A stretch of 64,000 nucleotides of DNA from JAIOSF01 sp047159865 (GTDB lineage: Bacteria > Campylobacterota > Campylobacteria > Campylobacterales > Arcobacteraceae), in assembly GCF_047159865.1 (NCBI RefSeq), contig NZ_AP038804.1, positions 124,001-188,000 of the forward strand, written 5' to 3'. This document shows positions 9,193 to 17,658 of the stretch, piece by piece. Position 1 is the stretch's first letter, and each line of letters begins with the position of its first letter. Position numbers and translations under genes: made by a program. Below the pieces are notes generated by a model that did not search any database, was not told the origin of the DNA, and worked only from the letters and a program-made list of their open reading frames with translations.

Positions 9193-10224
9193 TTAAGTAT
9201 TCTCCATAAAAAGTGATTTTTCATTTGTCTCTGATGGTGGTGATAATCGAAATAATTCATAACTTTTTACAGTAGCTATTCTTCCTCTAGCTGTTCTTTG
9301 AATATATCCATTTGCTAATAAATAAGGTTCAATTGCTTCTTCTAAAGTACCCTCATCTTCACTTAAAGCTGCCGCTATAGTATTGAGTCCCATAGGTTTG
9401 CCCTTATTTGAAAGAAGCAATTCTAAAAGTCTTAAATCCATCTCATCAAACCCTTTATCATTTATCCCTAATTCATCTAAAGCATACTGACATCTATGTA
9501 ATTCAATCATATCTTCATCTTCCACTTCAGCAAAATCTCGTACTCTTTTCAAAAGTCTTAAAGCAACTCTAGGTGTTCCCCTACTTCGTCTAGCTATTTC
9601 AAAACTTGACTCTGTATTACTCTCTTTCTCAAGTTTGATAGAAGCTCTTTGTACTATTTTTGACAGTTCAGCATCATTGTAAAAATTTAATCTAAAATGC
9701 ATTCCAAATCTATCTCTCAAAGGATTACTCAACATCCCTGCTCTTGTTGTTGCACCTATTAAAGTAAACCGAGGAAGATCAATTTGAACAGTTTGTGCAG
9801 CAGGTCCTGAACCTATGATGATATCAAGTCTAAAATCTTCCATAGCAGGATAAAGTATCTCTTCAATAGCTGGACTCAATCTATGAATCTCATCTATAAA
9901 AAGGATATCACCCTCTTCTAAATTTGTCAATATTGCAGCAAGATCACCACCTTTTTCAATTGTAGGGGCTGCTGTAACTTTTATATTTGTGTCCATTTGG
10001 TTTGCAATAATATGACTAAGTGTTGTTTTTCCTAGTCCTGGAGGTCCAAAGAGTAGAATATGATCTAATACCTCTTCTCTTTTTTTACAAGCTTTTATAA
10101 AAACCTGTAAGTTTTTTTTTATTTTTTCTTGACCAATATAATCATCCCAAATAGTTGGACGAAGGGTTACTTCATCACTACTATCTTCAAATGACATTTT
10201 TTCTAGCTCAACTATTCTTTCCAA
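9193..10224 (-). CDS. ruvB: Holliday junction branch-migration helicase RuvB
   Basis: This is the AAA+ motor of the RuvAB complex, which drives branch migration of Holliday junctions in recombinational repair. The 343 aa match the family. Walker A is LLFGPPGLGKTTLS, Walker B is ILFIDEIHRLSP, sensor text is TLIGATTRAGML, and the arginine finger region is NPLRDRFGM. The C-terminal winged helix includes RGRIATVKSYE. No ruvA or ruvC is in the window. The stop is one base from the next start, so the two genes form one transcription unit. Confidence 0.98.
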   Translation of the reverse strand: MERIVELEKMSFEDSSDEVTLRPTIWDDYIGQEKIKKNLQVFIKACKKREEVLDHILLFGPPGLGKTTLSHIIANQMDTNIKVTAAPTIEKGGDLAAILTNLEEGDILFIDEIHRLSPAIEEILYPAMEDFRLDIIIGSGPAAQTVQIDLPRFTLIGATTRAGMLSNPLRDRFGMHFRLNFYNDAELSKIVQRASIKLEKESNTESSFEIARRSRGTPRVALRLLKRVRDFAEVEDEDMIELHRCQYALDELGINDKGFDEMDLRLLELLLSNKGKPMGLNTIAAALSEDEGTLEEAIEPYLLANGYIQRTARGRIATVKSYELFRLSPPSETNEKSLFMENT

Positions 10225-10280
10225 TAATATATCCTAATATTTTTACTTACTTTATCACAATAGATGATTAGTTTTCATTT

Positions 10281-12113
10281 TCATTGCATAATGCAATGAT
10301 ATTCCATACCTTCTTTATATCGAACCACTTGGTTTCTTCCATGGTGTTTCGCTTGATACAATGCTATATCTGTTTGTTTTACATATTTCCAGAAACTTTT
10401 ATCTTTATTTGGAAATAGTGAAGTACCTATACTTACTGTTTTACTAAATGATTCACTTTGTGCCTGAATTTTTTGTTGAGAAAATGCTATTCTTATCTCT
10501 TCAGCTTTTCGTTGTAATTTTTCTTCAGTACAGTCTGTAAGTACAACAATAAACTCTTCTCCACCGAATCTTATAATAACATCAGTTGGGTCAACAACAT
10601 CCATCAGAGTATTTGAGATAGTTTTAATAGCAATATCTCCAATATCATGACCATAGTTATCATTGATAAGTTTAAAGAAGTCAATATCAACCATCATCAA
10701 ACCACAAGGAATATTTTTATATTTTCCATTATAAAGTTGTCCATCAATATATTTTTCTAAATATTTTCTATTATATAAATTAGTCAATGGATCTGTTTGT
10801 GCATTTTTTTCTAAAATCTGCATAAGTTTTTTACTTACAATTTCAGGTTTTGATGAACCAACATAGTCATTGATAAATGGTAGTAAACCTCGAATTCTAT
10901 CATGTTCTTCTTGTGTATCTGTTACAATTGAAACTATAAAATCTAAATCATTTGAAATTGAATAAGGAACACAAATATAAAATTTATCAGTATTTTTACT
11001 GTGCTCACATACATTTTGAAATTGACATGAGTCAACCATAGTATTTGTTCTATCTGCTCTACAACCTTTTAAAACAGGATCACACACAATCTCTTGATTT
11101 ACATACACGATATCAGTCGTTTTATTTGTTGTATCAGCTTCAAGAAAATTGAAGTTAGTAATATTGAATTTACTTATTAATACATGTGCAAATCTTTTGT
11201 AAACATCTTCGATTCTTTCATCATGTTCAATTGTTTTTCTAAAGTTATATATATCAGCAAGTCGGGTAACTGTATTTTGTACTTCAAGCATAGGATCTAA
11301 ACTAGCATCAGATTTATGAGCTGTTAAGAAAATATTGATTTTTTTCTCTATAACAGAAAGATTATTTTGTAGCTTATTCATGTGTTCATTAATCCAATGA
11401 GCAACCTCTTTTGCCTCACCTTTATTAACTCCTAAAATTCGTGCAGAATAGTCACCTTTTTTAGCAGCTTTCATAACATCTTTTATGGATTTAAAAATTG
11501 CTAAATATGGTGTAATTAAATTTGTAACAAAAAATAAAATAATCAAAATCAAAATCAATGATATCACTGAAACATACATCATAATTTCTAAACTAGCATC
11601 TTTTAGATCATCCATTGTCATAACCATTGAAATAGCACCCAGAGTATTTCCCACTTGTGTTTCATGACAACTTAAACAATCAATTGAATTTGTTTGTTCT
11701 GCTTTATATGGTATAGTAATTCTATATGTACTATGTCCAAAAAAGTTTTCTTCGATAATATCAATAGTTTTACCAGTAGCTAATACCTCACTATCAATTT
11801 CATCTCTTACTATCTCTTTCCCTTTTCCATATTGTTTATTAACTTCGTCAGATCGAATAATCCACAAGTCATCAATATTAGAAAGATTTTTTGTTTCATT
11901 AATGTAAAAGTCTCTGTTTTCCATAATCCCATTGACCATATGTGCAGTCAATCCATTTTTAACACTTTGGGAGACAAGAGATGCTTTTGTTTTTGCACTG
12001 TTTATACCAAATTCTCGTAAATTTAATGCTATATTTATAATCATAGCAATAAACATAACTATCATAATAATAGCAATTGTAGAAATAACATTCTTTTTTG
12101 TATTCATATTCAT
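10281..12113 (-). CDS. Membrane diguanylate cyclase with periplasmic CxxCH haem motif
   Basis: This 610-aa protein is predicted to make c-di-GMP. It has a transmembrane helix at about 13-32, a periplasmic sensor domain to about residue 175, a second helix (about 178-203), a HAMP-like linker, a cysteine-containing GAF-like segment (about 300-420) and a GGDEF domain. The active-site motif is RFGGEEF, and I see no RxxD inhibitory site just before it. The periplasmic part contains C146-x-x-C149-H150, a c-type haem attachment signature that fits DUF3365-like haem sensor domains. A redox or gas input is therefore likely but inferred. It is 13 bp upstream of panB's 3' end. Confidence 0.88.
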   Translation of the reverse strand: MNMNTKKNVISTIAIIMIVMFIAMIINIALNLREFGINSAKTKASLVSQSVKNGLTAHMVNGIMENRDFYINETKNLSNIDDLWIIRSDEVNKQYGKGKEIVRDEIDSEVLATGKTIDIIEENFFGHSTYRITIPYKAEQTNSIDCLSCHETQVGNTLGAISMVMTMDDLKDASLEIMMYVSVISLILILIILFFVTNLITPYLAIFKSIKDVMKAAKKGDYSARILGVNKGEAKEVAHWINEHMNKLQNNLSVIEKKINIFLTAHKSDASLDPMLEVQNTVTRLADIYNFRKTIEHDERIEDVYKRFAHVLISKFNITNFNFLEADTTNKTTDIVYVNQEIVCDPVLKGCRADRTNTMVDSCQFQNVCEHSKNTDKFYICVPYSISNDLDFIVSIVTDTQEEHDRIRGLLPFINDYVGSSKPEIVSKKLMQILEKNAQTDPLTNLYNRKYLEKYIDGQLYNGKYKNIPCGLMMVDIDFFKLINDNYGHDIGDIAIKTISNTLMDVVDPTDVIIRFGGEEFIVVLTDCTEEKLQRKAEEIRIAFSQQKIQAQSESFSKTVSIGTSLFPNKDKSFWKYVKQTDIALYQAKHHGRNQVVRYKEGMEYHCIMQ

Positions 12114-12126
12114 TTCTCTTTCTTAA

Positions 12127-12924
12127 TTAATATATTTCTTCGTCCGATGGAAATGTTTTATCATTTACATCTCTTACATATTCTTGAACACTTTTTTTAA
12201 CCAATTGTGCACCATTTAAATATTTTCGAACAAACTTAGGTTTAAATTCATCAAAAAAGCCCAACATATCAGACCAAACTAAAACTTGACCATCTACATC
12301 AATACCAGCACCAATACCAATAATAGGAACACCAACTGCTTCGGTAATCAATTTCGCTGCATCTGGTTTTACTCCTTCAAGTACAATACAAAATGCTCCA
12401 GCTGCTTCTATAGCTTTTGCATCTTCAATTAATGACTGAATATTTTGAGAATCTTTTCCTTTTATTTTGTAACCACCCTCTACACGAAAGTTTTGAGGCA
12501 TCAAACCAATATGTCCAACAACAGCAATTGAATTGTCAGTTAAATACTTCACAATATGTGCTTTATTTTTCCCACCTTCAATTTTCACTGCATCAGCTGA
12601 TGTTTGTTGATATACTGCCATTGCATTTTCAAATGCAATTTTTTCATTCGTATAAGTTCCAAATGGCATATCACAAATAATAAAAGTATTTTTCGCTCCA
12701 TTACACACAGCTTTCGTATGATAAATCATTTGTTCCATGGTGATACTTAAAGTATCATTTTTACCACCAAAACTCATGTTTAAACTATCACCTACTAAAA
12801 TAAAATCGACTTCACCATCAAATAATTTAGCAAATAAAGCGTCGTATGCAGTAATCATACTTAATTTTCTATTGCCTTTTGCATTAATGATGGAGGATAT
12901 AGTTTGCTTTTTAAATTGTTGCAT
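12127..12924 (-). CDS. panB: 3-methyl-2-oxobutanoate hydroxymethyltransferase
   Basis: PanB catalyses the first committed step of pantothenate synthesis, adding a hydroxymethyl group from methylene-THF to alpha-ketoisovalerate. The TIM-barrel pattern is clear: SMITAYDALFAKL, FILVGDSLNMSFGG (metal-binding Asp), DMPFGTY, ADAVKIEGG and GHIGLMPQNF. The frame extends to 12951. The ATG at 12924 has AGAGGT upstream and gives the normal family N-terminus, so it is preferred (265 aa). It is transcribed divergently from trpA across a 90-bp spacer. panC and panD are not in the window. Confidence 0.97.
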   Translation of the reverse strand: MQQFKKQTISSIINAKGNRKLSMITAYDALFAKLFDGEVDFILVGDSLNMSFGGKNDTLSITMEQMIYHTKAVCNGAKNTFIICDMPFGTYTNEKIAFENAMAVYQQTSADAVKIEGGKNKAHIVKYLTDNSIAVVGHIGLMPQNFRVEGGYKIKGKDSQNIQSLIEDAKAIEAAGAFCIVLEGVKPDAAKLITEAVGVPIIGIGAGIDVDGQVLVWSDMLGFFDEFKPKFVRKYLNGAQLVKKSVQEYVRDVNDKTFPSDEEIY

Positions 12925-13014
12925 AGTACCTCTTTTATCTATTATAAACATGTTATAAAATTTATGCTAAGATTATATCTAAAGAAAATAAAATTTATTA
13001 TAATTAGGACAAAT

Positions 13015-13755
13015 ATGAAAAAATTAGTTGGATTTATAACATCTTCTCTACCAGAAAATAATTTTACCGTAGATTTAGCACTTCAAATGAAAGAAGCAGG
13101 AGTAGATACACTAGAACTGGGAATACCATTTTCAGACCCAGTTGCGGATGGTCCTGTTATAGAAAAAGCAAGTTTAATAGCACTTCAAAATGGATTTAAA
13201 TTATCTGATTTATTTGAAGTTACAAATAAAATTGCACCATATATGGATACTTTGTGGATGGGTTATATGAATCCATACTTCCATTATGGTATGGAGAAAT
13301 TTCTACAAAAAGGGAAAGAGTTAAATATCCAAGGTTCTATTATTCCTGATCTTCCTTATGAAGAAGCAAAAAGATATAAAGAATTATTTCTAAAATATGA
13401 TCAGTCACTTATAGATTTTGTTGCCCCTACTGATAGTATAGAAAGAATTAAACAACTTACTCAAAATAGTACTAAATTTATCTATATGGTTGCTTACGCT
13501 GGGATTACAGGAAGTGGAACAAGTGAAGATTTGTCAACTATAATATCAACAGTCAAAGAAAATACATCAACACCATTATATATAGGATTTGGAGTAGATG
13601 AAAATACTGCTAAAGAAAAAGCCCAAGGGGTAGATGGTGTGATTGTAGGAAGTGCTTTTGTAAAACATCTTATTGATGACAGTTTAAGTTACAATGAAAA
13701 AACTTCAAAAATTCTTGCAATAGCAAAAAAAATAAAAGAAGAGATCAATAGTTAA
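13015..13755 (+). CDS. trpA: Tryptophan synthase alpha chain
   Basis: TrpA cleaves indole-3-glycerol phosphate to indole, which is passed to TrpB through a tunnel. The TIM barrel shows LELGIPFSDPVADGP with the catalytic acids, a phosphate-binding YAGITGSG loop, and IGFGVDE and GVIVGSAFVK. The frame reaches upstream to 12904. The ATG at 13015 follows an AGGA and gives a 246-aa product near the normal length, so I use it. The gene stands alone here, and trpB is about 26 kb away at 39559 on the other strand. So there is no compact trp operon in this window. Confidence 0.97.
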   Translation: MKKLVGFITSSLPENNFTVDLALQMKEAGVDTLELGIPFSDPVADGPVIEKASLIALQNGFKLSDLFEVTNKIAPYMDTLWMGYMNPYFHYGMEKFLQKGKELNIQGSIIPDLPYEEAKRYKELFLKYDQSLIDFVAPTDSIERIKQLTQNSTKFIYMVAYAGITGSGTSEDLSTIISTVKENTSTPLYIGFGVDENTAKEKAQGVDGVIVGSAFVKHLIDDSLSYNEKTSKILAIAKKIKEEINS

Positions 13756-13776
13756 GAGGTTTTCAAACAACCTTTT
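13754..13776 (+). terminator. Probable intrinsic terminator of trpA
   Basis: AAGAGGTT pairs with AACCTTTT (eight pairs, one G-U) around a 7-base loop and ends in four T residues. It overlaps the trpA stop codon region and lies just ahead of the tRNA promoter. Confidence 0.6.
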
Positions 13777-13778
13777 AC

Positions 13779-13784
13779 TATAAT
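13779..13784 (+). promoter_or_regulatory. -10 element for tRNA-Glu
   Basis: A perfect TATAAT lies 14 bp before the mature tRNA 5' end, so the start site would be near 13791. A clear -35 is not obvious because the trpA terminator occupies that position. Confidence 0.55.
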
Positions 13785-13797
13785 TCCATTTTTAATT

Positions 13798-13873
13798 GAC
13801 CCCGTCGTCTAGTGGCCAAGGACGAAAGGACTTCATCCTTTAAACGCAGGTTCAAATCCTGCTGGGGTCGCCA
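13798..13873 (+). tRNA. tRNA-Glu (anticodon UUC)
   Basis: The 76-nt cloverleaf folds fully. The acceptor stem is GACCCCG with TGGGGTC (one G-U), the D stem is GTC with GAC, the anticodon stem is AAAGG with CCTTT, and the T stem is GCAGG with CCTGC around TTCAAAT. Discriminator G and an encoded CCA follow. The seven-base anticodon loop is ACTTCAT, giving UUC in positions 34-36 (Glu). Position 33 reads C, not the near-universal U. The last 15 bases form the left attachment core of an integrated element. Confidence 0.92.
13859..13873 (+). repeat. attL core, direct repeat with attR
   Basis: CTGCTGGGGTCGCCA forms the 3' end of the tRNA-Glu gene (end of T arm, acceptor strand and CCA). It recurs exactly at 24573-24587 in the same orientation, and identity stops on both sides. 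The tRNA stays intact on this side. Confidence 0.9.
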
Positions 13874-13962
13874 TTAGTTAATCTAACACAATCCAACAAA
13901 ACCCATTAAACCCCTTGAAATACTATCTTTAATAAGGTATAATAGCCTAAGTTAATCTAATA

Positions 13963-13976
13963 CGATGTAACTAAAA
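13963..13976 (+). repeat. Left-end 14-bp repeat, copy 1
   Basis: CGATGTAACTAAAA recurs exactly at 14048-14061, 85 bp (about eight helical turns) downstream. It contains the inverse complement of the AGTTACAT core found at 13987-14010 and 24492-24515. Together they look like integrase or excisionase arm sites. Confidence 0.65.
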
Positions 13977-13986
13977 CTATCATTTT

Positions 13987-14010
13987 AAGTTACATTATAA
14001 GTTACATTTT
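13987..14010 (+). repeat. Left-end paired GTTACAT repeat (candidate integrase arm site)
   Basis: Two copies of AAGTTACATT lie 12 bp apart. The 24-bp block matches 24492-24515 near the right end at 22 of 24 positions, in the same orientation. Position just inside each attachment core is what is expected for arm-type integrase or Xis sites. Confidence 0.65.
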
Positions 14011-14047
14011 TACTTTTTTTGGTTCAAGGTCACTATTTTTTATATAC

Positions 14048-14061
14048 CGATGTAACTAAAA
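14048..14061 (+). repeat. Left-end 14-bp repeat, copy 2
   Basis: This is the second exact copy of CGATGTAACTAAAA, placed 20 bp before the integrase ATG. It overlaps the likely integrase promoter and leader region, so a bound protein here could also control integrase expression. Confidence 0.6.
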
Positions 14062-14081
14062 TATAAATAAAGGTTTTAAAT

Positions 14082-15371
14082 ATGGCAAGAACAGTAACCC
14101 CATTGAATAATAATAAAATACTAAATGCAAAACCAAAAGATAAAAACTATACTTTATCAGATGGGCAAGGATTACAATTATTAATCAAGCCAAATGGTAG
14201 TAAATTATGGGAGTTTTATTATATCAGTCATACTACATCAAAAAGAAGAAAAACTTCATTCGGAACTTATCCAACTGTAAAACTTACAAATGCAAGAACT
14301 AAAAGAGCTGAATATCAACAACTTATTTTAAATGGTATCGACCCTATTGATTATTTTAAAGGGTTAAAAGAACAACTCAAAGAACTTGAACAAAATAAAA
14401 GTAATACAATAGAAAAAGTATCTAATAAATTCTTTGAACTTGAACAAAATAATAGAAGATTAAAAACAGAAACAATAATATTATCAAAACAAAGACTAGA
14501 AAATCACTTCACAAATTACTTACCAAAAAAAGAACAAACTTTGATTACAGATATTTCATATACTTCTACTATTAAGATATTAGAAAAGTTAGAAAATGTA
14601 AATAAATTGGAAACTTTGGCAAGGATAAAAGGAATTATTATAAAAATATTTAAGTTTGCATATACAGAAGATATTATCAAAGATACTGAAATCTTTGGTA
14701 AATTGGAACTTAAAACATTTAAAGCAAAAAACGAAGTACGAAACAACCCTACTCTAACAAATGAAAAAGATATACAAAAAATCTACAATGATATATTGAA
14801 CTATAAAAACATAATAGTTAAATACTTACTTATCTTTACCATTCATACAGCACAACGGCAAGGTAGTATCATAAAAACAAAGTGGGCTGATATAGATTTT
14901 AAAAATAAAATTTGGATAATTTCTAAAGATAATATGAAAATGAAAAAGGAGCATACTTTACCATTAAGTGATGTAATGATAAAACATCTAAAAGAATTTA
15001 AAAAACTTACTGGATATGGAGAGTATCTTTTCCCAAATAGTCAAATAAATGCGACACGAAACAAATACCCACATATAAGCAATAATACTGTTACAAAAGC
15101 TTTAAGAGTTATGGGTTACACAAAAGAACAACAAACAGCCCACGGCTTTAGAGCTATGTTTAAAACAGTATGTAAAGAGAATCAAGAAGAACATAATCTA
15201 AAAAATGAATTTGTAGAGAGAGTTCTAGCCCATAAAGTAGATGGAACTGTAGAGGGTGCATATAATAGAAGTGATAGTATTGAAGATATGAGAATTATTG
15301 TTAATTGGTGGAGTAATTATATTGTTTCTTTGTTAAAGGTAGACGAGGTTAAAAATGACTTATCCTCTTAA
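14082..15371 (+). CDS. int: Tyrosine recombinase / integrase (P4-type, DUF4102 N-terminus)
   Basis: This site-specific recombinase presumably inserts the element into tRNA-Glu. The N-terminal DUF4102-like domain (LSDGQGLQLLIKPNGSKLW, FGTYPTVKL) is followed by a core-binding helical region. The catalytic domain carries the first Arg in HTAQRQGSI, a Lys region at WIISKDNMKM, HGFRAMFKT (HxxR), the second His in LAHKVDG and Tyr in GAYNRS. Its 429 aa are typical. An AAAGG-like site precedes the ATG. The 3' end overlaps the next ORF by 17 bp. Closeness and orientation to attL fit the P4 integrase arrangement. Confidence 0.95.
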   Translation: MARTVTPLNNNKILNAKPKDKNYTLSDGQGLQLLIKPNGSKLWEFYYISHTTSKRRKTSFGTYPTVKLTNARTKRAEYQQLILNGIDPIDYFKGLKEQLKELEQNKSNTIEKVSNKFFELEQNNRRLKTETIILSKQRLENHFTNYLPKKEQTLITDISYTSTIKILEKLENVNKLETLARIKGIIIKIFKFAYTEDIIKDTEIFGKLELKTFKAKNEVRNNPTLTNEKDIQKIYNDILNYKNIIVKYLLIFTIHTAQRQGSIIKTKWADIDFKNKIWIISKDNMKMKKEHTLPLSDVMIKHLKEFKKLTGYGEYLFPNSQINATRNKYPHISNNTVTKALRVMGYTKEQQTAHGFRAMFKTVCKENQEEHNLKNEFVERVLAHKVDGTVEGAYNRSDSIEDMRIIVNWWSNYIVSLLKVDEVKNDLSS

Positions 15372-16158
15372 TGAATTAAATAATTTTTTAAATGATACAG
15401 TAGAAGATACAGACGACTTAGTAAAAGATTTTATATCGGATGAAAATATTTTGGTATTAAAAGATTATATAGTTTATTTTGTTGATATACCGAAAGAAAA
15501 TTTAATTGAAGTATTTGAGCAGTTATGTACATTAATTATAAAATTTCAAGAAAATAGTGATTCTTGGAATCTTGATAAATACTTGTTGACAGGAAAACAC
15601 GAAACTTTAATTGAAATGAGAAATGAAGATATGGAAATATCAAAAATAAAAACTAGAGAACTTTATAAAGATATTAGTGATGAAAAATTAACAGAACTAA
15701 TAAAAAGTAAAGAAGATGAAATAATTCAGAAATATCAAAAAAAAATTGAAAAACTAAAAGGTAAAAAACCAAGTGTCCAAATAAAAAAAGATATTAAAAT
15801 ACTTAATGATTCTTTGAATAAAACGAAACTGGTACAAGATATGATAATTAGATTATATGGTAGTAGACATAGAGAAACGGAAGAAGTACAATTTTTAAAT
15901 ATACCAAAAGCAGTTTACAAAACATATTATGCAAATGAAGAATCATTATTAAATACACAAAAAATGATTAAAGACTTAAAAAATGAAGAATTTTCTATCA
16001 TATCTTATATGAAGTACACTTCACTAAAAAGAACAAAAGAACCTTTGAAAAAGTACTTGAAAGATGTACGAGCCAAATATAAACTGAAAAATGTTTCTCA
16101 AATTGAAAATGAAATGATTTCATCTTTTTCTCAAAATAGATTTGTTTTCGATAATTAA
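15355..16158 (+). CDS. Hypothetical coiled-coil protein coupled to integrase
   Basis: The 267-aa protein is unknown to me. It is acidic at the N-terminus, has a lysine/glutamate-rich probable coiled coil near residues 115-165 (DEIIQKYQKKIEKLKGKK) and a basic C-terminal part. No signal peptide or membrane helix is visible. The ATG lies inside the integrase 3' end and is preceded by GAGG, so it is translationally coupled to int. A role in excision, integration control or element maintenance is possible from position only. Confidence 0.7.
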   Translation: MTYPLNELNNFLNDTVEDTDDLVKDFISDENILVLKDYIVYFVDIPKENLIEVFEQLCTLIIKFQENSDSWNLDKYLLTGKHETLIEMRNEDMEISKIKTRELYKDISDEKLTELIKSKEDEIIQKYQKKIEKLKGKKPSVQIKKDIKILNDSLNKTKLVQDMIIRLYGSRHRETEEVQFLNIPKAVYKTYYANEESLLNTQKMIKDLKNEEFSIISYMKYTSLKRTKEPLKKYLKDVRAKYKLKNVSQIENEMISSFSQNRFVFDN

Positions 16159-16336
16159 ATCTTAACAAAGAGGTACTAGAAATCATCACCTCTTTGATAT
16201 TCCTTAATCCAAAAATTCCCCTACAATTCTTTTAATCTAACGACGGTTAGGGTGTATCATTAAAATTCAAATGATGATATTTTAATAGCTATTAAATCCT
16301 ATCTACTTAAAGGTATAAAGTAGGAAAGATTTTAAA
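16159..16336 (+). promoter_or_regulatory. Intergenic control region ahead of the replication operon
   Basis: This 178-bp gap separates the int operon from the alpA-primase-helicase operon. Beyond the 9-bp hairpin it holds a CTAAC-GACG-GTTAG inverted repeat (16237-16250) and an ATCAT/ATGAT inverted pair near 16256-16277. A GTAGGAAAG ribosome-site region precedes the alpA-like ATG. It is a plausible operator and promoter area for AlpA or XRE control. No clear promoter hexamers stand out. Confidence 0.4.
16166..16196 (+). terminator. Hairpin after the integrase operon
   Basis: CAAAGAGGT pairs perfectly with ACCTCTTTG (9 bp) around a 13-base loop, 8 bp after the stop of the 267-aa gene. No T-run follows, so it may be a weak terminator or an RNA-stabilising hairpin. 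Confidence 0.5.
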
Positions 16337-16543
16337 ATGAGTAAAGTAGAATATGCAGAAATGCAACAAAAAAAATTATATCGTGCTAAAGAATTAGCGA
16401 AATATTTAGGTATTGGATTATCCACAGTCTGGTTATATTCAAAACAGAAAAAGATAACAGCAATTTCTCTAAGTCCAAGAGTAACAGTCTTTGATATAAA
16501 TGAAGTAAACAAAGTATTTAATCTTAATATGGTTGGTGCATAA
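16337..16543 (+). CDS. AlpA/excisionase-like helix-turn-helix protein
   Basis: This is a 68-aa small DNA-binding protein. The helix-turn-helix is visible at about residues 14-40 (LYRAKELAKYLGIGLSTVWL), followed by a beta-wing-like segment with SPRVTVFDINEV, the usual AlpA or MerR-type excisionase layout. In P4-type elements and phage-inducible islands AlpA proteins control integrase or island genes; that role is inferred here. Its stop overlaps the next start (TAATG), so it is translated with the primase-like genes. Confidence 0.75.
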   Translation: MSKVEYAEMQQKKLYRAKELAKYLGIGLSTVWLYSKQKKITAISLSPRVTVFDINEVNKVFNLNMVGA

Positions 16544-17094
16544 TGATATTAGATATGAGAAATGTATCTACAGAACCGATACAAAATGATAATACAAAAG
16601 AGATGCTAAGTACTCTGAAAAGTACATATTTAAGTGATAGAAATAATGTAAAAGCATTATTGGAAAGCTATGGATATAGTATAAATAAATTATTTCAGTT
16701 TGCACATGATAAGAGCTTAGTGATAAGTGATAATTGTTATATTAAACAGTTTGGAAGTATTAAAGATGGTTTTGATGGAGGTGACTGTATTGATTATTTG
16801 ATAGCAACACAAAACAAAAGTTTTAAAGATGTAGTAAATGAAGTTTATTCTTTTTTTAATGGAAATAACCTTTTGTCAGTCAAAGCAATACAGAAACAAT
16901 CAAAGCAAAAGCCAAAAAAAGATTTAACAAATATCTATAATCAGATGAAAAAGAATCCTATTCCTAAAGGACTTGTATCAGAGTTGATTAATCCAACTTT
17001 TTTAAGTCAATGCGAAAATATACAAGAAGTGTTAAAAGATGTAATAGTGTATGACAAATACAATAAGTGTTTAGCAATAGTGATAAAAGGGTAA
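16543..17094 (+). CDS. Primase-like N-terminal module (degenerate, no CHC2 zinc cysteines)
   Basis: This 183-aa protein has a segment at about residues 60-105, ISDNCYIKQFG then GGDCIDYLIATQNKSFKDVV. It resembles the zinc-finger end of DnaG-type primases and phage primases (GGDxIDFL...SFKEAL), but the zinc-ligand set is missing. It starts on the TAATG of the AlpA gene and is followed directly by the Toprim-like ORF. I infer that the two ORFs are the halves of a split, degenerate primase serving the helicase downstream. Identification rests on a short motif and is tentative. Confidence 0.5.
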   Translation: MILDMRNVSTEPIQNDNTKEMLSTLKSTYLSDRNNVKALLESYGYSINKLFQFAHDKSLVISDNCYIKQFGSIKDGFDGGDCIDYLIATQNKSFKDVVNEVYSFFNGNNLLSVKAIQKQSKQKPKKDLTNIYNQMKKNPIPKGLVSELINPTFLSQCENIQEVLKDVIVYDKYNKCLAIVIKG

Positions 17095-17658
17095 ATGATG
17101 GAAATTAAATCAATACTCATAAAAGAAGTTGTTGCAAAAGATGGAAACAAAATCAAATGGTTCACTCATGGTTCAAAAAAGTACATCTCTATTAATATAA
17201 AAGATGATGCACAAATAGTATTCATACTTAATGGAAATAAAGAATATCTGTTAAGTAGAGCTTTACATCTTGATGCCGTGATATTTCAATCAGATAGTAT
17301 TATATTAGGATTAAGTCGTAATGAACAATTACAAGAATTACAAGAAAAAACAAAAGATAAAATTGTTGTGGTATTACTTGAAAATGATGAAAGCAGTTTA
17401 TCGACATTAGTTCCATTGGAAGAAAATCTAACTACTTGTAAATATCTGATACCTATAAAAATAGAAGATTTATATCTTAATTATTCACTAAGAAAAAATG
17501 AACAAATTACTATATTAAAAAATGGTACAGATGTAATTAATTTTATAAATCATGTAAAAGACAAAGATGAGTTTATACTTACTTTGAAAGATGTCATCAA
17601 AGGTAAACTTAGAAATTTAAAAATAAAAGATGGGAGCTTAGAAAATGGAAGCTTTTAA
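17095..17658 (+). CDS. Possible Toprim-like partner of the primase-like ORF
   Basis: The 187-aa protein is not firmly recognised. Alternating hydrophobic strands AQIVFILNGNKEYLLSRAL and KIVVVLLENDESS are arranged as in a Toprim fold (EGxxD-like then DxD-like positions). The acidic residues are mostly replaced, so catalysis is doubtful. The ATG follows the previous stop directly, and the 3' end overlaps the helicase gene by 14 bp. This tight packing places it in the replication operon. It could instead be an unrelated accessory factor. Confidence 0.45.
   Translation: MMEIKSILIKEVVAKDGNKIKWFTHGSKKYISINIKDDAQIVFILNGNKEYLLSRALHLDAVIFQSDSIILGLSRNEQLQELQEKTKDKIVVVLLENDESSLSTLVPLEENLTTCKYLIPIKIEDLYLNYSLRKNEQITILKNGTDVINFINHVKDKDEFILTLKDVIKGKLRNLKIKDGSLENGSF

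Noticed and set aside
12904..13015. Upstream extension of trpA to 12904
   Set aside because: It overlaps panB and its promoter; the ATG at 13015 has a ribosome site and the family N-terminus.
13987..14061. GTTACAT repeats as a CRISPR array
   Set aside because: The units are only 10-14 bp, lack regular spacers and mix orientations; no cas gene is nearby.
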